Shown here: one piece after another, positions 1-12,100 of the stretch | Layout of the letters: each line of letters opens with the position of its first letter | How positions within the stretch are numbered: the first letter of the stretch is position 1 | Origin: Amblyornis subalaris | Lineage: Eukaryota > Chordata > Aves > Passeriformes > Ptilonorhynchidae | Reading direction: 5' to 3' | DNA: 64,000 nucleotides | Assembly (NCBI GenBank): GCA_018881555.1 | Contig: JACAXG010000034.1 | Location: forward strand, 385,327-449,326 | Program-made: the position numbers and the translations under genes | Notes under the pieces: model-generated | Seen by the model: only the letters and a program-made list of their open reading frames with translations | Database searches by the model: none | Told to the model about the DNA's origin: nothing

Positions 1-2100
1 GGGACTTTGACAAATTGCCTCTGCAGCGGCCGGGGTAAGCACATGATTTTCGGTAATCGCCCACCCTGTGGTCGCCAGTGGCCACTATTGTTCCCAGCCC
101 AGCTGTGCCCTGCTGAGTCTGGGCAGCCATGACCCTCCTGAAGGCAAGGGAGCACGTGGGCCCCGGCCACCCTCACTTTGGCTGCACCTGGTACACTGTG
201 TTTGCAGGTGGGGATGCAGCTGAAGTTAGTTTGATCCCCTTATCAGGAGCCTTCAAGTGCTGATAAGGTGACATCACCTGCCTGGAGCAGGGACTTGAAC
301 TCTTTTGCAAGGGGAGATGGTTATCAGCAGGCTCTGGCAGGGCTGTGCTGGCTCCACAGCCTCACAGCTGGAAGCAGAGCTGCCCTCGGAGCCCGGGACA
401 GATAGGAAGGGTTTGTTTTGCTTTGCACAATGGCTACTCAGATCCTGTCCAACAGCAGTGCAGAGAGCACTGCAGAGCACTTCAAAGGCACTCAGCCTAG
501 TGCTGTCACTACATAGGGGATCCAGCATGGCCAGTGGCTGTCCTGCCCCTGGGACACTCAGCCTGACCCCAGGGACAGCTTGATCCCTGAAATACCAGTT
601 GCAACAGGAGACACGTTGTTCCCAGTCCCAGGGGAAAGAGGCTCATCACCTGAAGAGCTTATGTCATCCCACAGGAAGTCTAAGAGCCCCCATGAACCCA
701 TCTCTGCCTGCAAAGCATCCATGCAGGGAGAAGAGCAAGGCNCTCCTATGGTCCCTCCACTCCTTCCTGCTGCAAAGCCAGCAGGGGACCCTGCCCATGA
801 GGCCCAAAAACCTCTTCAGTGGGTCCATATACTCCACAAACCACATTCCCTGGCAGAGCAGGGAGCAGCAGGTGCCTGGCTCACCTCTGCTGCAAGCCAC
901 AGGGAAGAAGACCCACAAGGTGACCGTGATGGCCTGTGGGACACACAGCATGATTCTGCAATGATGTCCCACAGAGGACATCTGCCTGGGAGGGGGAACA
1001 GCGCTGGGGCCATGCTGGATGCCTGCAGCCAACCTCACTGCACCCCAGGGCAGAGAGCAAGTGCAGCTGCTGCAAAGTTGCAAACCACAGTAGTGTGTGA
1101 TGTGCCCAAGCCCGAGCACCCCCAGCGCAGCTCCTCCCTTCGCCGGATCCCTGAAATGTTCCTTCCCACAGCCTGAACAAATATGAGCGTGCCCCTTCGT
1201 GGCTCCCACCCTGGCACCTCCATGAGAAGAGACCAGGCACCGTTTGCTGGGCACAGCACCCATCCCACTGCTTTCTGAAGTGCAGCTGTCAATGATGGAA
1301 CACCACGGCAGCCCTTGGGACACGCCAGAGGTTCTCCCTCTGGGGCCAGAGCAGAGCAGGTCAGCACAGGGTGACCTCCTGCAGCCCACCCTGCCACTCC
1401 CAGCGCCACAGCCTGGGGGCTTCCTGAGCCAAAGAGGCAGCCCTGGCCTGCCTCCCTGAACTCTGCTCATCATTCATCCCAGTGTCGCTGCCCAAAATAG
1501 CCTACAATGATTTCCGCACTTAATCTGGGTCTGCTCTGAGCCTGCAGGCTACAATCTGAATTTGGCTCTAGCCAGCTTCATTTCAGTCCTCCCTGTCCCC
1601 CTCACTCTGAGACACAGCAGAGGCATTCATCCTTTCCTTTCCTCTGCTGTCCCAATGGTGCCCACCCCAACACATTCCCCCTCTTTGGGACAGAACACCT
1701 CTACAGGGGCTCACTTCCATCCTTACTAAGATGCCATCCACACCCCTCGTGCCTCTTCTTGTGGCATGTTCAGCTCTGGGCACTGGGGGAATGCCCAGTG
1801 CCGAACACACACCAGCATGGCACAGATTCCCTCCCAGCCCTTGTCCTAGCAGCTCCCATGACCAACCTCATCTTTGGCAGCAGCTACTCCTGCTCCTAGC
1901 CCTGCCTGCATTGACACCACTCTCTCTCTGTCCCCACCACTCTGAAATATATAACGTGCAGCTCTGCCCCTCAGCCACTCAGCAATGCTTTCAACACCTG
2001 CCACCAGCTTTGGGATGTTCATACACCCAATAGTAGTGTATCACTAGCGAATGTTGTGATCTCATTTTTCTCAGCTCTTCCAGAGTGTTTAAAGATTTAA
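1..2100. other. Non-coding flank, no gene recognised
   Basis: Moderately GC-rich DNA with stop-poor but unrecognisable reading frames, the longest being 580-1176 (+) and 664-1473 (-). None resembles a family I know, none has clear exon borders, and opposite-strand frames overlap over the same bases, as expected by chance in C/T-skewed DNA. An exon of a gene lying further left cannot be excluded. In mammals TMEM44 lies beside LSG1 on this side, but I saw no TMEM44-like peptide. Confidence 0.5.
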
Positions 2101-2104
2101 AGCA

Positions 2105-2950
2105 AGACACCAACTGACACTCTTGAAGGATGGGATGCCATCCAGAGGGAACTGTACAAGTCTGAGAAATGGCTCCATGGGAACTTCATGAGGTTGAACA
2201 ANAGCAAATGCAATGTCCTTCACCTGGATTCAGGCAACCCCTGGTATCAATCCAGAACAGATCAAGAGCAGCCCTACCCAGGACTTGGGGGTGCTGGTGG
2301 ATGGGAGGCTGGACAGGACCCAGCCACATGCACTGTCAGCTCAGAAAGCCAAATTTGTCCTGGGCTGCATCCAAAGTACAGTGGGCAGCAGGTGAGGGAG
2401 GGGATTCTGCCCCTCTGCTCCACTCTGATGAGACCCCACCTGTAGTGCTGCATACAGCTGTGGGATCCCCAACATAAGAAAGATGTGGACCTGTTGGAGC
2501 AGGCCCAGAGGAGGCCATGAAGATGATCAGAGGGCTGGAGCACCTCTCCTATGAGGAAAGGCTGAAAAAGTTATGGCTGTTTACCCTGGAGAACAGAAGG
2601 CTCAGGGGAGACCTTAGACTTGCCTTTCAGTACTTAAAGGGGACCTACCAGAAAGATGAACACAAACATTTCAGCAAGGCCTGTTGTGATATAACAAGAG
2701 GTAATGGATTTAAACTGAAGGAGGTCATTTTAGATTAGATATAGGGAAGAAATATTTTACAATGAGGGGAAACACTGGAACAGGTTACCCCGAGAGGCGG
2801 TAGTTGCCTCATCCCTAGAACATTGAGGGCTGGGTTGGATGGGGCTCTGAACAACCTGATCTAGTTGAAGATATCCCTGCTCATTGTAGGGGAGTTGGAC
2901 TAGATGGTCTTTGAAGGTCCCCTCCAACCCAAACTATGCTATGATTTCTC
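2105..2950 (+). mobile_element. CR1 LINE, 5'-truncated, decayed
   Basis: The segment carries the C-terminal part of a CR1 reverse transcriptase followed by the CR1 3' UTR. Recognisable peptides are spread over different frames: SKCNVLHL near 2200, then from 2517 MIRGLEHLSYEERL, RRLRGDL, AFQYLKG and TRGNGFKLKE. The 3' end near 2890-2948 has the avian CR1 ending (GTTGGACTAGATGGTCTTTG, then CCTCCAACCC and a degenerate ATGATT-type tail). Frame changes and stop codons show that it is inactive. The 5' part of the element (ORF1, endonuclease and most of the RT) is missing, as is usual for CR1 copies. I did not identify target-site duplications. Confidence 0.9.
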
Positions 2951-5900
2951 TTGCAAGTGTGTAAATGAAGGACACAGATGGTCCCATGGGATGGAGCAGG
3001 GGCAGGCCAGGCTACCTGTTGCTCCAAGGCTCAGTGTGAAGCACCGAGAACCCCACTGCTCACTGCCCCCCCCTGTGACAGCCAGACCCGCGGGCTCAGG
3101 AGATCCCGGCTCACACAGGCAGCCTCCTGCGCTTTAGAAAGCGGCCGAGGTGCCCACCCCAGCGTCTGCAATGGAGACTTTTGTTTCACTTGGGGTTATC
3201 TTATCGCCATAGGAAAGGCAATACAGCAGAAGAATTTCCTTTCCTTTATGTTTCCAGCCTTTCCATTGTCTGGCGTCTGGATTTCTGAGCCTTGCTACTC
3301 ACCAATTCACTCAGGCCTTTGGAAATGTGAATGCAGGCCCTTCTTATCAGCAGGAGCTCTGCAAAGGCTCTTTTTGCTGCTGCAGGCAAACCAGGCAGGG
3401 TTTGGCCACCCCCAGCTCCGTCCTCACCCCATTCATGAGCCGTGCATTTTCCTGCCCAAGGCAGGTGCCAGCTCAGCTGTTCATCCAGAGGGATGGCATG
3501 GCCAGGCAGCAGAGCTTGATGAGATTTGACCAAGGCATTGAAACACCACAGTCCCATTTCTTTCTTCTTTACATGGCAGGCCATGAGTCTAGGTCAGTCC
3601 CCCACCTAGAGCACTGCAGACGCACATGATCTGCTGGGTGGGTTTCCATCTCACTGGTCCACGGCTCACNGTGCTAGTGTTTGGCAGCCAGGGAGGTCCA
3701 GGAAGCATGGTGGCCACCAGCAGTGAGCCACAGTGGGGGCTGTCCCTTTTCTTCTGCCTTGCTGGGTAGATCAGCTGGCTTCAATTCCACTGGGCATGGC
3801 TTGTAACCCCCAATGCAGGGGGAAACACCAGCACAATCACAAGAGGAAAATGCTGGGTTTGAACCCAGCCGTGAGGCTGCAACTCTCCTGCAGCCCCAAT
3901 CCTAGGGAGGGAAGCCAGTAGTGGTGAGAAAGGAGGACCCCCATGCCCCATTTTAGCAGGACAAGGGTGAAAGATGTTGTAAGCTGTCCCTGTTCCAGCA
4001 GGCAGTGCTCCAGGCACAGCATGGCATGGCAGTCTGGTGACACCTCAGAGCTTCTCACCTACCCCAGGAGAGCCCCAAAGAAGCACTTTCTGCTGCTTAC
4101 TGCTTGTTTGGCTGGGGCGCTTGGGACATCCTGGAGGGGCTGNAGGTTGTCTAAAGGTGTCTGAGCAAGGCTGAGCAGTAGGGCTGGGCTAGCTTCACTG
4201 CACCCTCACATCCTCAAAGTCCCACTGTAAAGAGAAAAGAGCAGGCAGTGCCACAGATGGGAGCAAGGGAGCCCCAGGCAGCACAGCTCCCTGCCTCTTT
4301 CCAGAAAGGGGAACTGGCTGCAGTTAAAACTAGAAAGTATTTGGTTCTCCCTTTCTCCGTGGCAACGCAAGCAAAGTGCAAAGCAGAACAGCACTGGTTT
4401 CCATTTTTCTCACACACTTTCCTCCTTGCCCAGATTATGTGAAGAGGGCTCAGGAGCACACAGGGGGTGGCCAAGCAAGCCATGGAGTGTGTCAAAAGCA
4501 GGAGAATCCCTTTTCCCTGGGACCCACATAGCAACAGTTCCTGAGCATCCCCCCCCAGTGCCCTCAGCACAGCCAGTTCTGAGAGGCTCCCAGCAGAGAC
4601 AACTCTTGCTGAAAACTGTGAAGCCCCAGATGAGCTCACACTGGTCCACAAATGCTGGCCAACACAAAGGGGCTCTGCAGAGGCTTCCAGCTTCCATTTG
4701 CTTGGCGGAGGCAGCAAAAGCCTGTCTGGACTGCAAGACCTTCCCCCTTATGGACATGACAATGTTTCTTTCTGCGTCTTTGCCTCAACTGCTATAACTC
4801 CCAAGTGACAAGGGGCTGGTGACATTTCCAGAAGGGCAAACCCAAGTCTGCTCCACCCAGCACGCACAGTCCTCCTGCCCTGACACCACCCATGGGACAG
4901 ACCCTTTTCCCACAGCCACAGCAAGAAAGAACACTGGGGCAGAGTTCCTCTGACTCAGTAGCGGTTTTTTTTCCTCTTGTCCTCACGATGAACTCTCTTC
5001 ATGTCCCAAGATGTCTCGGACACCTCAGGCATTTAGCTCTGAGAGATTATTTTCTGAGGTGCATAGGGGAGCTGCTCCCTGCCTCTCTCCCAGCTGCCCC
5101 ATGATATTTTTCCCCAATACTTTTTTTCCTTTTGCAGCAAAAAAGGAAAAAAACTCAGTAAAAAAGCTGGACTAGAGTCACCAGACATGGAAGGTGGACA
5201 GCACAATGCTGCTCCTTGCAGACATACGGGGTAAAGGATCCTGCTGGGGCCAGGCAATGGCATGAAGTTCTTCAGAGGAGGGAAGGAGCTGTGACCCAAG
5301 AGGAAAAAGAAAAGGTTGCTTCTTACTTTAAAGAAACAGTGTCTCAGGACAATCAGGAGAGAGTTGCTTAACTTTTGTAGAAACAGCTTGAAAGGCCCTG
5401 GACCCAGCTCCTGCCTTGCCATGGCCAGAGCCACACTTTCCACTGTGGTTCTCTTGGCCACCCCCTTGCCAGGGTGGCTGGGAACAGCAGCTCATGTGCC
5501 ATTGTGCAGGGGTGTGCATGGGACGGGGAGTCCCCAGGGACCTGCAGCTCTGCAGGGATCCCAAACCGGAACAGGACCTGACACTGCTGCTGGAGCACCA
5601 GGGGGCTGCTCCTCTGCCTGGGAAAGGCCGGCCCCTAACGGCAGGAGAGGAGTTCAGCCTCCTCCAGAGACATAACAGAGTAGTTTTGGTCCACACGGTG
5701 GCTGCAGAAAACCAGGGAGATGCCCACATGGCAATCCCCTGCTGCACTCTCCCTGGTGCAAAGCCCTCATCCCATTGATCCTGGAGCTGAGAGGTTGTGA
5801 AAAGATCAGACACCTGACCCTGACAGCCCCACAGTCTGCAGTGGGGTGATGGGCAGAGGACTTGTTTGTGTAGTGCTGGCTTTGCGAAGCTGAGGGGAGT

Positions 5901-8106
5901 GAGACTCCTACATCACCTGCCACCAGCTGCAGTTAGAAGAGCAACAGGACCCACAAGAGTAGTTTAGGGATTTGCATCCTGGCATTCATCTCCCCTGAAC
6001 TCCTCACTCATAATGCCTCAAGTTTCAGGGAGAGTAAAAAATATTGCTCTTCCTCAGAACAAGACTCTGCAAAACATGTTTTTGTAGTAGGTGGACGGCC
6101 TAGGTGGCAGCTCAGACATGCAATGACAAGTCCTATGTGTGAAGGGCAGCCCCAGCCTTCTGGACCTCCAGGGCAGAGCCAGTGATTCCACCACAGGCTG
6201 CCAGTGCTGCCCCGCAGGTGTGGCACCCAGCAGCTCTCTGGGACACAAAGCACCACGTGCTGGGGGAGCAGACTGCAGGCTGCTGGGANGTTCCCTGAAC
6301 TGGGCAGAAGAGACCCGGAGGAGAAGGGCACCTGCAGGGAGAACTGTAGTTCACAATGCAAGTGCAAGGTACCATAAAAGGTCAGTTCAGCTCCAAACCA
6401 TATTCTCAAACCAGTTCTATTTCTGTTGCAGGTATCAGTGCAGCAGGTAACAACATGAGCCAGGAAAACAAGGTGTTTGCATTATATAGCAAAGCTGCCT
6501 AAAAGGGGAGGCAGAGCACTGGGGTGCTGAAGTGCTGTGAATCCCAAAGAACAGACTGGAGCCCGTTGCACCCTGTACACTCCCTCTACATGCAAGAGGC
6601 ACTTGAAAAAAACAGCACTCCAAAATGGAAACTGGCCTTCTCCAGAAAGCAATGGAGCAGCAGAAGCTCATTCACAGGTGGCCAGGGCAAAGCACAGCAT
6701 CTCCTTTGTGTTGGCTCTGAGAACCGAGCAGTGCCCACGTGGCCTCACGCTTGCCAGCTGCTCCCATGTGCTGTACTGAGCTGTCAGCAAGGCCCAGCTG
6801 GCACCACCCAGTGAGGGATGCAGCTCAGCAACAGACCAAACCACCACAGGAAAGTAGTAATTTGCCTCTTACTTAGTTTGCCCACTGCTCAGTAACAGCA
6901 TGAAATATTAACAGGTCTTTAGGTCCTTCTTCTGTTGAGGCAAGAGTCCTTTAGCACAGCAAGGAGCAGTTTGCATTTAACACCTGAACACACAGTACCT
7001 GCTTGGTCATATTTACATTATCCTCCATTCACTCATGCAAACACTGCAAGTTGCTTGGTGGGTCTCATGGCCAAAGGTTTCTGCAAGCAACAAGCAGTCG
7101 TCCCAAGTCTCAGGCCCTGGGGATTTCTGTCACTTATGAGATTTGGAAGAGTCTACATCAGGACACAGCCTGTCCAGAAAGGTGGCTCATGGAGACCCAG
7201 CTAACCGGAAAGGGCANACAATGGAAAAGAAGAGAACTCAGGTACATGCAACATGAGGTAAGAATTCAAAATGCTTTGAAAGTAGAAAAACAGAATAGAA
7301 AAAAACGTTTTACATCTTCAAAAAAATATACTCCAACTTCAGTTTGACATGTAATTTAACACGCAATAGCTTCAAACAAGACAGGACAAAAAGAAAGGGG
7401 TGTTTCTGAGCAATCAGGTCCCTAAAGAATTATATGGGACAAAACCAGATACCTCTCCTGCAAGGAGGGTGGAGAAGTTGGATCAGAGTGATTTGGCTAA
7501 GGGACAACCTTTTCAGGAAACAAAGGCAAAGATCACCTTCTCCAGGAGAACCAGATTAAATAGTCTCTCCTGAGAATCTACTTTCCACTACAGTACACTG
7601 ATTTAAAATACCATTGACCATATTCATTCAGTGTAATTATACTTTAACTTTACAGNTGGCAGAGAACTACCTTCCCTCCATTGATGTAATGAAGAACTGG
7701 AGAGCAGGGACTCCAGGGGAGGCACGAACCAAGATGAGAGCTCTGCTGTCAGGGAACCCTCTGCACACACAGTGCAAACTGGCTGTACAGGACACACACA
7801 AAAGGTCACAAAGCCAAAACCAGCCTGGTTGCACACCCCACATCTGCTGTGGCTTTGCTCAGAAGTTGCTTTCATCTCTCCATCCACATTTAAGGCCTGG
7901 AAAGTACAAAATTACAAGACAGCAATCCCTTTTTTAGTATAAGAGACCAGCATCATCAGTTACTCCACCACCTAAAAACAAAGCACAACTCATCTTTGTG
8001 AGCTTTTCCAATCCTATCATTACTCCCTGTGCTGAACTAGGAATAAAAAGCACTGACCGAGTGGACAAACATTTTCTCAGTAGGGCATCTGAGAAGTAAA
8101 TCTCAC
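2951..8106. other. Intergenic DNA downstream of LSG1
   Basis: No coding exon recognised. The left part (2951-6500) is G/C-skewed, with many short overlapping frames on both strands. The right part (6850-8106) is more A/T-rich and may lie just beyond the LSG1 transcript end. I see no tRNA, rRNA or long tandem repeat here. Confidence 0.5.
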
Positions 8107-8112
8107 TTTAAT
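8107..8112 (-). terminator. Possible LSG1 poly(A) signal (ATTAAA)
   Basis: The minus strand reads ATTAAA here, 859 nt past the LSG1 stop codon. I found no canonical AATAAA between the stop and this site, so this is the nearest reasonable signal. A hexamer this short occurs by chance, and no downstream GU-rich element was confirmed. Confidence 0.25.
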
Positions 8113-8970
8113 CTGACCCCAAGTAAGTAAAGTCTTTTTAGCATCAAATACTCATGTACTTTGTTAAAATCTGCTGATAAACAGTTCTCTGACTTAGGGC
8201 AATGAGATAGAACATGACACGCATATAGGAAGCAAAATCTCAAATATATTTAAGGACAAATTAGCACCAGATTTTTAGCCAGTCACACGGAGCTAATGTT
8301 TTAAAATACCAGTGGGAAGTCACACAGAAAAACAACTGATACCAGCTCAGTGTAAAGGATATAAAAGCCACATTTTCCTTGCATGGTGTGCTGTGCTCTG
8401 CTCAAACTGGGAAATAGGGAGTGGTTACAGATTCTACAGAATAGGGCTGGTAAATCAGAGAAGGAAGAGGGCAATAAAGATCATTTTACCTCATTTGTCA
8501 ACACACTAAAGCATTCTGTCAAATCAACAAACAAGCTTTAAAGAAAAAAAAAAGATGAGCAATAGTGTCTCGAAATGTAACAAACATCACTCATTGAAAT
8601 CAAACTGTTTAAAGATTTTAGTCAGTTTTACAGGGCTTGCTTTGATGGCAACAGCTATAAAATACATCCTTTATGGAAGGAAAAAACATTCCTGTGTGGC
8701 TCCATCTGCTCTCATTGAAAGGATGTTTCAGCAGCAGTCAAATGTCTGGGCTGGCTTCCAGATAACACAAACAGCCAGGTCTCTTTTGTTCTCAGAAAGG
8801 ATGAGCTCCAACTATCAGAGCCCACTATCATCCCCTGCCCANGCCAATCCACAGCACAGAGCTCCCAGGTGAGCTAGTGATGCCCACTTATCCCTTTTTC
8901 TTCCCCCTCAATTAAGGCCTGTGGGACAGTGCAGTTCCTGCCCTGGAAAGGCAAGACACTGCTGCCACAG

Positions 8971-9150
8971 CTAAGCCTCCAGGTGCTTGGTGATCCTGCG
9001 AATTTTTTCCTTCTTGTTCCTGTTTCCGTGTTTTTTCCAGGGCTTTCCTACCACATTCCCAGGATTGGATGCAGTCACAGGCACGAGGCCGCTCCCAGGC
9101 CGGTACCCCATTGCAGCCCGGACCCCTTTCATCAGGGCACGAACATTCTC
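8971..9150 (-). CDS. LSG1: LSG1 coding exon 14, terminal
   Basis: Residues 592-650 and the TAG stop. It begins ENVRALMKGVRAAMGYRPGS and ends in a Lys/Arg-rich tail (GKPWKKHGNRNKKEKIRR, then HLEA), a likely RNA- or ribosome-contact region. Acceptor CCTCTTCCAG. Confidence 0.95.
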   Translation of the reverse strand, partial: ENVRALMKGVRAAMGYRPGSGLVPVTASNPGNVVGKPWKKHGNRNKKEKIRRITKHLEA

Positions 9151-12100
9151 CTGGAAGAGGAGACACAATCACCAGTGACCGATGAGAAGATACTTCACCA
9201 CAGGCACNGCGCTGTGTTAGTGAAACCGGAGCCAGGCAAGCTCAAACCCATCAAGACCCGCTCTGGCCCTGCTGCAGAGCTGCAGGAAGGTGACTGCAGG
9301 CAGCCAAAGCCTGCCAGCAGGCTCCAGTTCTGCCTGCAGCCACGCTGTGCCAGGTCCTCAGCACCTGCCACTGCCAGCAGAGCGCTGACACGACACCGCG
9401 CTCCGGCTGGCATCAGCTCCGGCCGGCATCAGCTCCGGCACCAGGATGGATTCCCACAGCCTCTGCTCTGCACACAACAAATTGTCTTCACAAATAAATC
9501 TGGCGCCCGTGAAATCCACAGACCAAAATAAGNTGCTCAAGTCTGGAGCGTGGGCAGCACTGATGGGGCTCGCAGCTTGTGCCAGCGCTCTGGGCAGACA
9601 GAGCAAGAGTCTGGTAATCCCAAAAATTCGTTTCAGGTCATAGTTTTCTGAAACAGCTCACTCTTTTCTTGAAAAGAGTCTGAGTTCTTGTTTTCAAAAT
9701 GCATGATTATCTTTAGCTGTGCTAAACAAATGGTGTTCATATCCAGCTAACCAAAGAGAATATAACGTGCTATGTATGACCCACCCTCTTCACTGCTAAC
9801 ACCTGTTCTAATCCTTGTCAGGTATGCAGACCTAATCAGTTATGGATTTCACATTTAACTATGAGTCATTAATACATTTTTTCAGTACTGTAGGAGCAAA
9901 ACAGATCCTTGTGGGATCTAACAAGAATCATACAAGTTAAGAAAAATTCTCATTTTCCACTTAATTTTGAGATTTCTCGACTGGATTTTACATNAGTTCA
10001 TATTCTTTTCATCTTTTATCATCTCAGGTTCTGAGTTAAAACCACCAGATAGTACTAAATCAATTGTCTTAGAAAAGCTTCTCACATCCTCTAAATACAT
10101 CAGCTCAGGAAAGGAATGTTAGTTCGAAGGACCTGTTAGATCAAAACCACGTTCCAGGTGAGTTGGTGTGTCATTCCACCCTCCTTGTCTTTCTTCCNAG
10201 TCACCCTCCTGTTTGCTCAAGATTGGTGTTTGATCTATAATGCCAAGGGTCACCCCTGCTGATCTCTTAAAAATCAGCTCTGCGCACCTCATCAGCAATC
10301 TTTCAGTCACCTAGGACATTCCCAGTGATTTAGGAGATAATAAAAAGAGAGAGCTCTTGGGTAGAAATTACATGCATATCCAACAGCACCCACCACCATT
10401 AACTCAACCCAGCACACCACCATTCTCAGAGGTGGTTTTCCCCCAGTAACTACAGATGAGTGCTGCAGCAAAAACTCCTAGAACAAATCTCTTCCAGAAT
10501 TTACCTGATGGAAAAACGCTTTGTCCACCACATTTTCAATCTGTTTTGCTTTGGTATTTTTCTCAGGCTTCACCCATCCAGTAGCCTGCACAGTTCTACT
10601 CTCAGGGCATCTTTGATGCTGATGCTGAAAATCATTTGGGTCAATACCAGGAGGTGGATGGCAATATAACAGCTTCCCCTGTGAAAGCAATGGGGAACAG
10701 GTATTATAGAAGAAACTGAGAGAGGAAAGAAAACAACTCCAAACCTAAGAAGGGCCTGAAGTTTAAGGGCTCACACTGGCAGACTGTCAGTACACTTTAT
10801 TTCTCCTCCCAGGCAACTCTGACTTCTAAGTTGAAGTCNTGTTCCACCTCTACTTCAAAACACCATTTCCAGCTGCAATGTCAAGCTATAAACAACACAG
10901 TGCAAAACTCTCAGGAGCACTGGAGGATCCTATTAAAAAATTATCAACAATAAGTTGCCAAGAGCTGCTGCAGAAGCATGCAGTATTACAACACTCAGAG
11001 CAACAGTCCTTAGTGCCAAATACTGGTTCAGTTGTACAATATGGGTTCATTTCCTGAATATCTGCTAGCTGTTTTAGAGATATGACTATTTATTTAGCTG
11101 GCATTGCTGGATTTTTAAGCAATCACCTTTCTAAGAATANGCAGCTTGAGAAATACAATTTTTTCTTCTAAAACATAAAACCAGCCCAATTTAAAGAGTC
11201 TTTTGATACATGGTGATTTTATCCAGAGAAATAGAATTTACTCTATTGTGCTCCAGTGAAACCTCTAATTCACCTCCAAGCAGGAAACAAAAGCCAGATG
11301 TAGGAAGCACTTACACTGACATAATCTTTTAACACGTATCGAGCTGATCTCGGNTGGTCTGGCTGTCCATGAGATGTCATAAAGCCTCTCATATCTGGAA
11401 GAGAAATTCAAAGTACACTCCGTGTAAGTATAAGAGAATGTTATTATGTTCTTCTTTGCTGCCTAACTGCACATTTGTATCCTTTCTCAAGAAATAGAAA
11501 GAAGCTTCTATTGGGGAAAGCAGGGAAAAAAGGGAACTTTGCTGACACTGTAAAGGTACGCAGAAACATCCTGACCTGAAAGGAATTATGAGAGCTGACA
11601 TCTCCCTACTATCAGAAAACTGCTGGAGTTTTATTTTTGTTTTACAGGCAGAGAATCAGAATTCACAGCATTCTTCAAAGTCCAATTTAGACACAGTTGG
11701 GGAGGCATCTGAAACGGTAAGAGCACCACACTACAGACTGGCAGGCCATTTCACCAATATCCTCCATACCATGAGACTGGCAAAGCACCACTGCAGCACA
11801 CACAGAAGAGCTATTAACAAGGGCCATTCCTGAGAGGAGGGCAACTTCTAACAGGGAGGTTCAATGCACAACAAACCCAAGCTGGGCCTAACTTTACAAC
11901 ATTCTCCCAAGCCCATGTTCAGGACCATGCACACAGTGGAGGTGACAGGTTTTGAAAGGATCATCACTCACATCCATATGCTGTTAGCAGCTCTTCAGCT
12001 GTTGGCTTTCGATCTGGATCCTCATCTTCCCTTGGCCTTATGATATTTATTCCATAGGTTGCTTCCAAAATGTTTCGTGGGATATGCTGGCAAACGTAAG

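Noticed and set aside
580..1176. 198-codon plus-strand frame near the left edge
   Set aside because: No family resemblance, and overlapped by a 269-codon frame on the opposite strand.
1..8900. TMEM44, expected next to LSG1 from mammalian gene order
   Set aside because: No peptide resembling its membrane segments was found on the minus strand; it may lie beyond the left edge or be unrecognisable by eye.
11900..11971. Possible C/D box snoRNA in LSG1 intron 11 (GTGATGA then CTGA)
   Set aside because: The C-box-like motif lies only about 4 nt from the splice donor, the box spacing is short, and no terminal stem or C'/D' pair was seen.
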